Below, piece after piece: positions 26,791 through 34,975 of a stretch of DNA of 41,349 bases (positions within the stretch are counted from its first letter, which is position 1; every line of letters begins with the position of its first letter). The translations under genes and the position numbers were made by a program. This DNA is from an uncultured Saprospiraceae bacterium (GTDB taxonomy: Bacteria; Bacteroidota; Bacteroidia; Chitinophagales; Saprospiraceae): positions 1 through 41,349 of the forward strand of contig CALJIY010000135.1 of the NCBI GenBank assembly GCA_937973945.1, in the 5' to 3' direction. The notes beneath the pieces were generated by a model. That model was not told where the DNA came from. It saw nothing but the letters and a program-made list of their open reading frames with translations, and ran no database searches.

Positions 26791-27612
26791 ATGCTCATCA
26801 CTAATAAATTAATTTATATAGAATTACATAAAACAGGATGCACACACACAAGAACGATATTAGCTGATATGTTTAAAGAATCTCATAGAATAATTGGAAA
26901 GCACAATAACTATGAATCTGTTCCGAGTAATTTGATGGGGGATTTTAATAACAAAATAAAGATCGGTAATATTAGAAATCCATGGGATTGGTATGTATCG
27001 CTTTGGGCATACGGATGTCAAAAGCAAGGCGGACTTTATGGTAGATTAACAAAAGATGATTCGCTTTTAAGTAAAGATAATTTAAAGCATATACTCAAAA
27101 GATACATGAATAGAGGATATCCCAGATTGAATCCCACAATCTGGCGGCAACTTTATTCGGATCCAAACAATTATGCAAATTTTAACTCTTGGTTGCACTT
27201 AATTCTTTCTATTGATAAACATGATATTGGGGAGGACTATAAAATCAACACATTATCAGAATTTTCTGGTCTGCTAACATTTAGATACCTAAGACTTTAT
27301 ACCTATAGGAAAAACTTTAAAAATATTGATTCTAGGGTTAAATTAAAAGAATATGATATTAATGAAAACTTCATGGATTTTACAATTAAGAATGAAAGGA
27401 TAAATGAAGACCTAATTACACTCGCTAAGAAAATTCATTTCGAAGAAAAAAAATTAATTAGCATCTTAAAAAATTATACTGGAAGAATTAATAAATCCTC
27501 TAGGGAAAGAGATTATAGAAAATATTATAATGATAAATCTATCTCATTAGTAGAAAAATATGAGCAATTCATAGTAGATAAATATAATTATCAATTTGAA
27601 GATAGGTTATAA
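26791..27612 (+). CDS. Sulfotransferase family protein
   Basis: 273 residues. The 5'-phosphosulfate loop IYIELHKTGCTHTRT is near residue 8 and the 3'-phosphate site IRNPWDWYVSLWAYGCQKQGG near 60. Both are intact, unlike the first sulfotransferase. There is no signal peptide or membrane helix. It probably sulfates the EPS repeat unit or a precursor, using PAPS. No PAPS synthesis genes are in the window. The ATG is immediately preceded by an A tract (26783-26791, nine A's counting the start codon), comparable to the tract in the first sulfotransferase gene. It is the last gene of the tightly packed EPS run. Confidence 0.82.
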   Translation: MLITNKLIYIELHKTGCTHTRTILADMFKESHRIIGKHNNYESVPSNLMGDFNNKIKIGNIRNPWDWYVSLWAYGCQKQGGLYGRLTKDDSLLSKDNLKHILKRYMNRGYPRLNPTIWRQLYSDPNNYANFNSWLHLILSIDKHDIGEDYKINTLSEFSGLLTFRYLRLYTYRKNFKNIDSRVKLKEYDINENFMDFTIKNERINEDLITLAKKIHFEEKKLISILKNYTGRINKSSRERDYRKYYNDKSISLVEKYEQFIVDKYNYQFEDRL

Positions 27613-27966
27613 TTTAAAGAAAATCAGGCAGTCTTCTTAGGTGAGAGTTGTAAGATTTGAAAAGAATTTTTTTTTACTCTTTTATCCAAAGTATATAGCA
27701 AGTAATAAAACCTTGGTTTCTCATTTAGATACAAGATGAAAATATCCATCAATAGAGTGGACTAAGATTATATTATTTTGAATCTTCTCGAATCAATATA
27801 ATCTCAATCAAGCAAAAACCGATTATGAAATCTCCACATTAAACTAATGTTAATTTTGAATGAATAGCAATACTTTTTAGTATGCAATTTTAATATTCAG
27901 AATTCGACACATTTTTAATCTAATAAGAATATTTTAATTGTTTAAAGCCACAAATATTGCTACATT
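27613..27966. other. Intergenic region before the secreted mosaic protein
   Basis: 354 bases with no gene. A T9 run at 27668-27676 follows only a weak, imperfect stem, so I do not call a terminator. A TAATTTTG at 27851-27858 fits the Bacteroidota -7 consensus and is annotated separately. I see nothing else. Confidence 0.5.
27851..27858 (+). promoter_or_regulatory. Possible Bacteroidota -7 promoter element
   Basis: TAATTTTG matches TAnnTTTG exactly and lies 108 bases before the ATG of the large secreted protein. No clear TTG box is seen about 20 bases upstream, and such octamers are common in AT-rich DNA. Confidence 0.22.
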
Positions 27967-30900
27967 ATGAAAAAAATATTTTTACTTTTATTATTATCCT
28001 ATTTTTACAACCCCTCTGTTTCCTTTGCACAAGCAACAATTAAAATATCTAAGTTTGCGAGGGCTTTTGCAGACTTATCATTGATTGGTGAACAAATAAA
28101 TAAACCGACCAGTCTCCAATTTGGCCCCGATGGACGGTTGTACGTATCTCAGCAAAATGGACTTATTCATGCTTATACTATTGAACACGATAAAATTGGA
28201 GAATACGAAGTGGTTGACACAGAATTTATAACTGATATACAAGAAATACAAAATCACAATGATGATGGAACATTGAATGAATTAACTATTCGTCAGGTTA
28301 CAGGACTTTTAGTTACAGGAACTGCTGATAATGTAATTATTTATGCAAGTTCAAGTGATTCAAGAATTGGTGGTGGTGGCAGTAGTGCTGATGTAAATCT
28401 CGATACCAATTCTAGTATGATCTCTCGCCTTACTCAAAATGGGAATGACTGGGATCGTGTAGATCTTGTACGTGGATTACCTCGCTCTGAAGAAAATCAT
28501 GCTGCAAATGGCATGCAACTAAAGGATAACATACTGTATATAGCGCAAGGAGGAAATACCAATGCTGGGGCCCCTTCTAATAATTTTGCTTTTTTAACAG
28601 AATATGCTTTATCTGCTGCTATTTTAACTGTTGATCTAACAGCAATTGATGCTATGCCTATCAAAACGCATACAGATGATAGCAAATACATATATGATAT
28701 ACCAACCTTAGATGATCCGACAAGAGAGAATGTAAATGGACAAGATATCAATGATCCTTTTGGAGGCAACGATGGACTCAATCAAGCAAAATTAGTAGAA
28801 GGTGGGCCTATACAAGTTTTCGCAAGTGGTTTTAGAAATATCTATGATTTAGTAATCACAGAAGATGATCATGTTTATACTTGGGATAATGGAGCGAATG
28901 GAGGTTGGGGCGGACATCCTGATAACGAAGGTGGAGGATCTGTTACTAACAATTGGGTCGCTGGTGAGCCTGGTTCTAACGGACCAGGTCCTAATGACGA
29001 TAAGGTAAATAATTTGGATGGACTTCATTTTGTGAATTCAACCAATTATTATGGTGGTCATCCCACTCCCATTCGAGCCAATCCAACGGGAGCTGGTTTA
29101 TATACGAATGATGGTACTACCGGAGTTTGGCGAACCTCTACAACAGGAGATAATCCATTACCTATAGATTGGCCTCCAGTACCTCCTTCATTAGCTAATC
29201 CTATAGAGGGTGATTTTCAAAATGCAGGCGTTGATGATATGTCAATATTTACCGTTCCACAATCAACAAATGGAATAGTAGAATATACAGCTTCTATTTT
29301 CAACACTGGTTTGAAAGGAAATCTCTTGGCAGTCTCCTTTTCAGGAAACTTATATAGTATCGAACGCAATTCAAGTGGTGGGATAGACAATGATGATGCG
29401 GTAACAATATTAGCACAGAATTTTGGGGAAACGCCTTTAGATATAACGGCACAAGGAGACGATGATATTTTTCCTGGAACTATTTGGGTAGCAAATTTAG
29501 GTGGAAATTCCATCTCCATTTTCGAACCACAAGACTTAGATGATTGTATAGGTGCGAATGAGTTTATAGATGAGGATGGAGATTTATATACCAACAGCGA
29601 TGAATTAGACAATGGTACGGATCCATGCAATGCAGCTAGTACACCAATGGATTTTGACAAAACTCTAATCAATGGGTTTCTCGTATCCAATTTAAACGAT
29701 ACAGATGATGATGATGACGGTATATTAGATACCATGGATCCATTTGCTTGGGATGCCACTAATGGTGCTAACACCAATATACCCGTAGATTATCCATTAT
29801 TGAACACAGATCCAGGAACTGGCTTTTTTGGACTTGGTTTCACAGGACTAATGAGTAATGGGACTTCAGATTATTTAGATTTAATTTTAGATGAAAATAA
29901 CAGTAGTACAGAAATTATTGCTGGAGGTGCCGTTGGTCTATTGACTTTTAATGATATACCCAACGGTGATCCCTATACCAATCTTAATTCCCAGCAAAAC
30001 GGGTTTCAATTTGGCATAAATGTAGATCAAAATACTGCACCATTCTATTATGAGGGGAAATTATTAGGACCCGTATTTTCTATTACTCCAAAGCCAAATC
30101 AATCTGCTGGAATTTATATTGGTACAGGAGATCAATCGAATTATTTAAAAGTAGTTATCAATGGAAACGAAAACACCACAGGACTACAAATTTTGTATGA
30201 AGAAGATGACGCTATTATAAATAATCAACAGATTGATATAAGTAATATTGGTTTTGAAAGTGAATTAAGTTTATTCCTTTTTATTAATCCCTCAACGGGG
30301 GAAGTGCACGTCAAATACGCTATAGGTAATAGCACTCCGGTAGATGTAGGGCAAGTCGTTCAACTACAAAATAATGTCTTAGCTACTTTACAAAGTAATA
30401 CCAATTTAGCGGTTGGTATACTATCTACGTCAAACGGAACTTCTTCCACTTTTAATGCGACATGGGATTATTTAAAACTTCAATTTTCAGAAGAATCTAA
30501 TAATATTGGAAATTGGATAGCTATAGATGATGGAGAAAATTGCAATGCTCATGGTCAGGCTGGTAGTTGTGCACAAGGAAGACACGAGTGTGCTTATGTA
30601 CAGGTAGGAGATAAATTTTACTTGATTGGTGGAAAAGAACAAAACAGTAATGTTAATATTTATGACCCTGCCACAGACATTTGGACTATTGGTGCAGATG
30701 CTCCATATCCTGTTAATCATGCACAAGGGGTAAGTTATGATGGATTAATTTATTTAGTGGGATCTTTCAAAACAGATGATTTCCCAAATGAGCAACCAAA
30801 TCCTCGTATTCTAATTTATGATCCATTAGCTGACCAATGGATAGAAGGTCCTATGATGCCTCAAGGTCGCTTGAGGGCTTCTGCTGGGGTTGTTGTATAT

Positions 30901-32331
30901 GAAAACAAAATATATATTGTAAATGGTATTCAGAATGGACACAGCAGTGGTTGGGTAAATTGGTTTGATGTATTCGATCCAATTACTAATACTTGGGAAC
31001 AACTACCTAATTCACCCAGAACCAGGGATCATTTTCATGCCATAATAGATAACAATAAACTTTATGTTGTAGGAGGTAGAAATACTGGCCAGTCAACAAC
31101 TCAAACTCCTACGATAGGAGAAGTCGATGTCTACGATTTCCAGACCGAAAGTTGGTCAACTCTAATAAATGATCTTCCCACTGAAAGAGCGGGATGTACA
31201 GTAGGAATTTTAGAAAACAAGTTAATCGTAATTGGTGGCGAAAGAAATTCTGGTAATGCCAATAATGATGTAGAAGCACTTGATCTGACGAGCTATACTT
31301 GGCGATCATTAGCTCCCTTATTAGAGGGACGTCATGGAACACAAGCTATAACAAATAATGGTGGTATTTATATTGCTAGTGGTAGCCCTATTCGTGGAGG
31401 TGGAATAACTCAAACCCAGGAGGCTTTTTTCTTTGGAGAACAAACAACTCCAACAGGTCAAGCTATTCTGGCCTCCTCTCTTGAGCTTTCTGAAACAGAC
31501 TTATTATTCGATGAAAATCAAAATATTAAGTCAATAACGCTCACGAATGTAGATGGTACCCAAGGTATAATCTTGCAAGAATTAAATCTAAGCAATACCA
31601 ATTTCGTAGCCAATATTACCCAAGGCTTACCCTTGCATATACCGCCAGGAGGATCTGTAAGCGTACAGGTACTTTTTACAGCTGGAAACGAAGAGGAACT
31701 GATGGGTCAATTAGAAGTGGTGCATACTGGGCTAAATGGTTCCAATACAACAATTACACTAGATGCTTCCTGCAAGGAAGACAATCTAATTATAGATGAT
31801 GATCCAATTGATCCTAATACTTATGCAGCCTTATCCACTATAGAATCTGCGGGGACGGTAATAGAGAATACAAGCGTAAGTTTCAAAGCCGGCGTATCTA
31901 TTACATTGAATCCTGGATTCCTTGCCGAATCGAATAGTACATTCACTGCTACTATTGAAGCTATAGAAGATTGTATTGACGCTCAAGATATAGTTGGGAA
32001 TACTCAAGCGAAAGTCGCTCTTACAGAACCAATCATTGAGAATGATTCAGCGCATCTTTTAGACACAGCCACGCCATCAATAAGTATTATGCCCAATCCC
32101 TTTAGGAAGCAAACAAGAATAAACATTAGCTTACCATTTGATACAAAAGCGACCTTGCAATTATTCAATATTAATGGGCAGTTAATAAATAGTCTTGCAG
32201 CTGAAAAGAAATGGAAAAATGGCATTCATTCCATTGAATTATCAAGTGAACAGATGGAACCTGGATCGTATATTTTATCTTTAATAGGATCGAAATTTAC
32301 CATTTATCGGAAATTAATTTTAATCGAATAG
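27967..32331 (+). CDS. T9SS-secreted mosaic protein: sugar-dehydrogenase-like propeller, TSP3, lectin-like, Kelch, C-terminal sorting domain
   Basis: 1454 residues. A signal peptide ends near SFAQA (residue 23). Residues about 35-520 resemble a PQQ sugar dehydrogenase-like beta-propeller (PTSLQFGPDGRLYVSQQNG; VFASGFRNIYDLVITEDDHVY). Residues about 525-595 are Asp-rich calcium-binding TSP3-like repeats (DEDGDLYTNSDELDNGTDPC; DTDDDDDGILD). Residues about 605-840 look like a concanavalin-type beta-sandwich. Residues about 870-1157 are Kelch repeats (KFYLIGGKEQNSNVNIYDPATDIW). A choice-of-anchor D-like domain (1167-1280) and a 3-coathanger-like segment (about 1290-1337) follow. The C-terminus (MPNPFRKQTRINISL to YRKLILIE) is a type A T9SS sorting domain, so it is secreted and probably surface-attached. 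It may be an EPS-matrix or adhesin protein; enzymatic activity is unproven. Confidence 0.85.
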   Translation: MKKIFLLLLLSYFYNPSVSFAQATIKISKFARAFADLSLIGEQINKPTSLQFGPDGRLYVSQQNGLIHAYTIEHDKIGEYEVVDTEFITDIQEIQNHNDDGTLNELTIRQVTGLLVTGTADNVIIYASSSDSRIGGGGSSADVNLDTNSSMISRLTQNGNDWDRVDLVRGLPRSEENHAANGMQLKDNILYIAQGGNTNAGAPSNNFAFLTEYALSAAILTVDLTAIDAMPIKTHTDDSKYIYDIPTLDDPTRENVNGQDINDPFGGNDGLNQAKLVEGGPIQVFASGFRNIYDLVITEDDHVYTWDNGANGGWGGHPDNEGGGSVTNNWVAGEPGSNGPGPNDDKVNNLDGLHFVNSTNYYGGHPTPIRANPTGAGLYTNDGTTGVWRTSTTGDNPLPIDWPPVPPSLANPIEGDFQNAGVDDMSIFTVPQSTNGIVEYTASIFNTGLKGNLLAVSFSGNLYSIERNSSGGIDNDDAVTILAQNFGETPLDITAQGDDDIFPGTIWVANLGGNSISIFEPQDLDDCIGANEFIDEDGDLYTNSDELDNGTDPCNAASTPMDFDKTLINGFLVSNLNDTDDDDDGILDTMDPFAWDATNGANTNIPVDYPLLNTDPGTGFFGLGFTGLMSNGTSDYLDLILDENNSSTEIIAGGAVGLLTFNDIPNGDPYTNLNSQQNGFQFGINVDQNTAPFYYEGKLLGPVFSITPKPNQSAGIYIGTGDQSNYLKVVINGNENTTGLQILYEEDDAIINNQQIDISNIGFESELSLFLFINPSTGEVHVKYAIGNSTPVDVGQVVQLQNNVLATLQSNTNLAVGILSTSNGTSSTFNATWDYLKLQFSEESNNIGNWIAIDDGENCNAHGQAGSCAQGRHECAYVQVGDKFYLIGGKEQNSNVNIYDPATDIWTIGADAPYPVNHAQGVSYDGLIYLVGSFKTDDFPNEQPNPRILIYDPLADQWIEGPMMPQGRLRASAGVVVYENKIYIVNGIQNGHSSGWVNWFDVFDPITNTWEQLPNSPRTRDHFHAIIDNNKLYVVGGRNTGQSTTQTPTIGEVDVYDFQTESWSTLINDLPTERAGCTVGILENKLIVIGGERNSGNANNDVEALDLTSYTWRSLAPLLEGRHGTQAITNNGGIYIASGSPIRGGGITQTQEAFFFGEQTTPTGQAILASSLELSETDLLFDENQNIKSITLTNVDGTQGIILQELNLSNTNFVANITQGLPLHIPPGGSVSVQVLFTAGNEEELMGQLEVVHTGLNGSNTTITLDASCKEDNLIIDDDPIDPNTYAALSTIESAGTVIENTSVSFKAGVSITLNPGFLAESNSTFTATIEAIEDCIDAQDIVGNTQAKVALTEPIIENDSAHLLDTATPSISIMPNPFRKQTRINISLPFDTKATLQLFNINGQLINSLAAEKKWKNGIHSIELSSEQMEPGSYILSLIGSKFTIYRKLILIE

Positions 32332-32361
32332 CTTATTAAAAAATGGAATGATTTCAAGTCA

Positions 32362-32395
32362 CTTGATTCTATTACATTGGTGTGATAGGATCAAG
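32362..32395 (+). terminator. Imperfect hairpin after the mosaic protein gene
   Basis: CTTGATTCTAT and ATAGGATCAAG pair over 11 bp with one G-T wobble, around a 12-base loop. It begins about 30 bases after the stop codon at 32331. No T-tract follows. It may act with the stronger hairpin 8 bases downstream. Confidence 0.35.
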
Positions 32396-32402
32396 GGGCC
32401 AT

Positions 32403-32434
32403 TTCCTCCGAACATTTCGAAGTGTTCGGAGGAA
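32403..32434 (+). terminator. Perfect 12-bp hairpin between mosaic protein gene and yjbH-like gene
   Basis: TTCCTCCGAACA and TGTTCGGAGGAA form a perfect 12-bp stem with loop TTTCGAAG; the loop ends can pair further. It lies 72 bases after the mosaic gene and 45 bases before the ATG of the yjbH-like gene. A T-run is lacking (AATTAATC follows), so it may be a partial terminator, an RNA-stability element or a leader structure. This hairpin argues for starting the next gene at 32479 instead of inside the hairpin at 32422. Confidence 0.55.
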
Positions 32435-32478
32435 TTAATCTTCCATTCCAAGTTAAATACACACTCCAATACTATAAG

Positions 32479-33195
32479 ATGAAACTATACTATCTACTAA
32501 TTGCATGCCTCTCCTTTCCTACCCTACTCTTAAGCCAATCGAATGATCTTGTATCAGCATCTAATAATATATCCTTTTTAGGTTATTCAGGCTTAGTATA
32601 TACCCCTTCTGCCTATACAGCTAAATGGGGAGCATTGCATACTAGTTATACACATTACGATAAAAACGCAGCTTTTACCTTTGAGGCAGGCGAAAGCAAC
32701 GAACGCTCATTTGTTACGAATATTGGGTTTTTACCATTTGCAGAATTTTCCATTCGACTAACAAAACCTTATAATTCTAGTGATAAAAATTACGGCATAG
32801 GTGATCGATCAATCACTGGAAGAATTCAAATTTTAAAAGAGAGAAAATATAGGCCAGCAATATTGATAGGCACCAATGATTTCGCAGCAGTCAGTTCTTT
32901 TTTCAATGCTACTTATTTTGTTGCCTCTAAAAGTGCAATTATTAAAGGCATTCACTTAAATGGTAATCTAGGGTATGGTTTTAAATTCAATGATGCCAGA
33001 AGAGACTATCTACAAGGCGTCTTCGGAGGAGCTCAGATGTCTTATAAGACTATAAATCTGATGGCAGAGTATGACGCAGAGAGATGGAATATTGGTCTTG
33101 GTTATCAATATAAACAATTTCTTTTTTTAAAAACCGCATTAATCGACTTACAATATGTAAGCTTCAATATAGGGCTCCAATTCCAACTTCATTAG
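32479..33195 (+). CDS. yjbH: YjbH-like outer-membrane protein, N-terminal part
   Basis: 238 residues from the ATG at 32479. The track start at 32422 would add 19 residues coded by the hairpin and place the signal peptide internally. The signal peptide KLYYLLIACLSFPTLLLSQS is at the N-terminus. FLGYSGLVYTPSAYTAKWGALHTSYTHYD and PFAEFSIRLTKPYN resemble the first third of E. coli YjbH (GGVGLLQTPTARM, PWLETTLRYT), a large outer-membrane beta-barrel protein of the yjbEFGH exopolysaccharide locus. Alternating strands with aromatic ends continue to the C-terminus, as in a small barrel. It ends far short of full-length YjbH (about 700 residues), and the rest appears in the next gene. It is likely involved in EPS export or anchoring at the outer membrane. 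Confidence 0.75.
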   Translation: MKLYYLLIACLSFPTLLLSQSNDLVSASNNISFLGYSGLVYTPSAYTAKWGALHTSYTHYDKNAAFTFEAGESNERSFVTNIGFLPFAEFSIRLTKPYNSSDKNYGIGDRSITGRIQILKERKYRPAILIGTNDFAAVSSFFNATYFVASKSAIIKGIHLNGNLGYGFKFNDARRDYLQGVFGGAQMSYKTINLMAEYDAERWNIGLGYQYKQFLFLKTALIDLQYVSFNIGLQFQLH

Positions 33196-33244
33196 GAATC
33201 CCATTTATTTCTGATGTCCTAGCTCTATAGCTCAATTCCTAACT

Positions 33245-34498
33245 ATGAGATTACCACATATTATTTTATCACTCCTAATGATAGTAGGCGTACAGGGGAA
33301 CATCCTGTCTCAGGAAGTAACCAACCTTTTACAAACTAACAACATGAGCTCGGCATTAGTCCAGCATGGATTTCAAGGAGTAACGGAACATACTGTTGAT
33401 AGTACTTTAATTATCTCTTTTGAAAATCGGCTTTATCGTTTGGAAGCGAATGCAATATATAATATCCTAGAAATTATAAACAAAGACTTAGGAAATCAAT
33501 ACAACAAGCTAATTTTAATTTCTAAAAAACAAGATATACCCTTGATAGCATGTGAACTAAATCTAAACGATTTCCAAGCACTAAAAGTAGGAGAAATTAG
33601 TATACAACAATTTAAACAAAAGCTAGTTGTCAGCAATAGCTCCTCCTATTTCAACTCCATTAATAAGACTTCTATAAATTCAGGTAACTATAAAATTGAA
33701 ATTGTTGTAGAGCCAACCCTTGGATTAGCCCTCGGAGGCTTCCCAGATCCAGTTCTTCATCAAATAAACTTAAATCCCATTCTTAATATTTTCCTTTGGA
33801 AAGGTGCCACCGTAAAATTACAAGGCATCTTTCCATTATCAAATGAAATAGAAGTACCAGAGGAAAAATATATTCGTCCAGGTATATTGTCCTTCAATCA
33901 ACAAATCAGATTACCAAAAGATATTTTCGTAAATGCAGGTATAGGTTATTTTACCAGTAATAGATATGGTGGAAATTTAAGTGCCAAAAAATTCTTTATC
34001 AATGGAAACTTAATGCTTCAAGGATCACTGGGTTATACGGGAAATGCATCCTACCCACAAATAATTGGGGAAGATCAACATCTAAAGAAATGGCAATATT
34101 CAAACTTAAATTATTTGGATTATGCAGTAGGTGCCAATTACTGGCTTGCTAAATATAACCTTAGAATCGGCATTTCTTATGGAAAGTTTTTAAATGAAAA
34201 AAGAGCAATTAGGGCAGAACTTTTTCAGAATTTCAAAGAAACTAGAATAGGCTTTTTTGCTTTAAAAACAGAAGGCGGAAATAATTATGGAATGCAAATT
34301 GCCGTCCCTTTCTTTCCAAAAAAATATTGGAAACCAAAGATTATTTCTGTCCGTCCTCCTACTCATTTTAGGTATACCTACCATAGTAAACAGTCTTATA
34401 TAAAAGACTATTGGACAGGTAACAATAACTTTGAACAAACAATGAATCCCAGCTTAGTAAAATACCAATTACTTGGATTACTACAAAAGCAGAACTAA
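33245..34498 (+). CDS. YjbH-like protein, middle and C-terminal part
   Basis: 417 residues with its own signal peptide (IILSLLMIVGVQGNILSQ). From memory of E. coli YjbH, residues about 30-130 correspond to its middle soluble segment (VQHGFQGVTEHTVDSTLIISFENRLYRLEANAI). KIEIVVEPTLGLALGGFPDPVLHQINLNPILN near 155 matches its C-terminal barrel start (IDPVLNQSVGG with LGVMGTADLW). Amphipathic strands follow to the end, including a conserved-looking YTYHSKQSYIKDYW. It begins 49 bases after the first yjbH-like gene. Two separately exported halves would have to assemble, or each forms its own barrel. The homology call needs a profile search. Confidence 0.6.
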   Translation: MRLPHIILSLLMIVGVQGNILSQEVTNLLQTNNMSSALVQHGFQGVTEHTVDSTLIISFENRLYRLEANAIYNILEIINKDLGNQYNKLILISKKQDIPLIACELNLNDFQALKVGEISIQQFKQKLVVSNSSSYFNSINKTSINSGNYKIEIVVEPTLGLALGGFPDPVLHQINLNPILNIFLWKGATVKLQGIFPLSNEIEVPEEKYIRPGILSFNQQIRLPKDIFVNAGIGYFTSNRYGGNLSAKKFFINGNLMLQGSLGYTGNASYPQIIGEDQHLKKWQYSNLNYLDYAVGANYWLAKYNLRIGISYGKFLNEKRAIRAELFQNFKETRIGFFALKTEGGNNYGMQIAVPFFPKKYWKPKIISVRPPTHFRYTYHSKQSYIKDYWTGNNNFEQTMNPSLVKYQLLGLLQKQN

Positions 34499-34975
34499 GA
34501 GCTTGTCTAAATTTCTAACGGCTGAAAACCAATATTTTACGAACCTGACATTGAAAAAATGAGCTTATTTAGCTCGCTAAACGCACTAATTTTTTCTGTG
34601 CCAGAACCACAAACTATTGATTTTCAACTCGAAATAAATTTTAGACAAGATTTAAGCGGATACACTAGCTTACCTATTTTTCACTGCTCTATATTTTGAG
34701 ATTTTTATTGATTTGTATTTTGAGACCGCCTTTTATGTAATATCGAAATAATATACCCCTCACATTTCTATTAGTTTACTTTCTGACCATGTCATTAAAC
34801 TTGTTTTTAATTCTTCTTAAAATTATTTTATAGCAATACTATGGAAGTTAATTTTAATGGCAGAATAAAGCAAACCTAAATGGTCGCAATCTATTGTAGA
34901 AAAGATAGAATCAATCAAATAGTGAAGGTATTTTTTTCCATTACAAGGGCAATTAATTAATTAAATTTTTATATT
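34499..34975. other. Intergenic region holding a palindromic element
   Basis: 477 bases without a gene. The first 150 bases are a long imperfect palindrome (annotated at 34502-34649). The remainder is AT-rich, with a near repeat of ATTTTGAGA at about 34691-34726, and shows no clear promoter or RNA gene. Confidence 0.5.
34502..34649. repeat. 148-base imperfect palindrome, MITE-like
   Basis: CTTGTCTAAATTT at the left end pairs with AAATTTTAGACAAG at the right end. The pairing continues inward: CTGAAAACCAATA with TATTGATTTTCAA, and CCTGACATTGAAAAAAT with ATTTTTTCTGTGCCAG. Roughly two thirds or more of each arm of about 64 bases is complementary. The centre (GAGCTTATTTAGCTCG) has its own short hairpin. 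There is no coding potential. It starts 3 bases after the stop of the second yjbH-like gene, so it could also be transcribed as a long hairpin. A non-autonomous transposon remnant is the simplest reading, but no target-site duplication is obvious. Confidence 0.6.

Noticed and set aside
27660-27680. T9 run as an intrinsic terminator of the EPS operon
   Set aside because: No convincing GC-containing stem precedes it; the best pairing is short and interrupted.
29217-29777. 186-residue - strand frame inside the mosaic protein gene
   Set aside because: It is fully inside a well-supported + strand gene with domain homology, has no recognisable domain, and its Ser/Pro/Val-rich composition is that of an antisense shadow.
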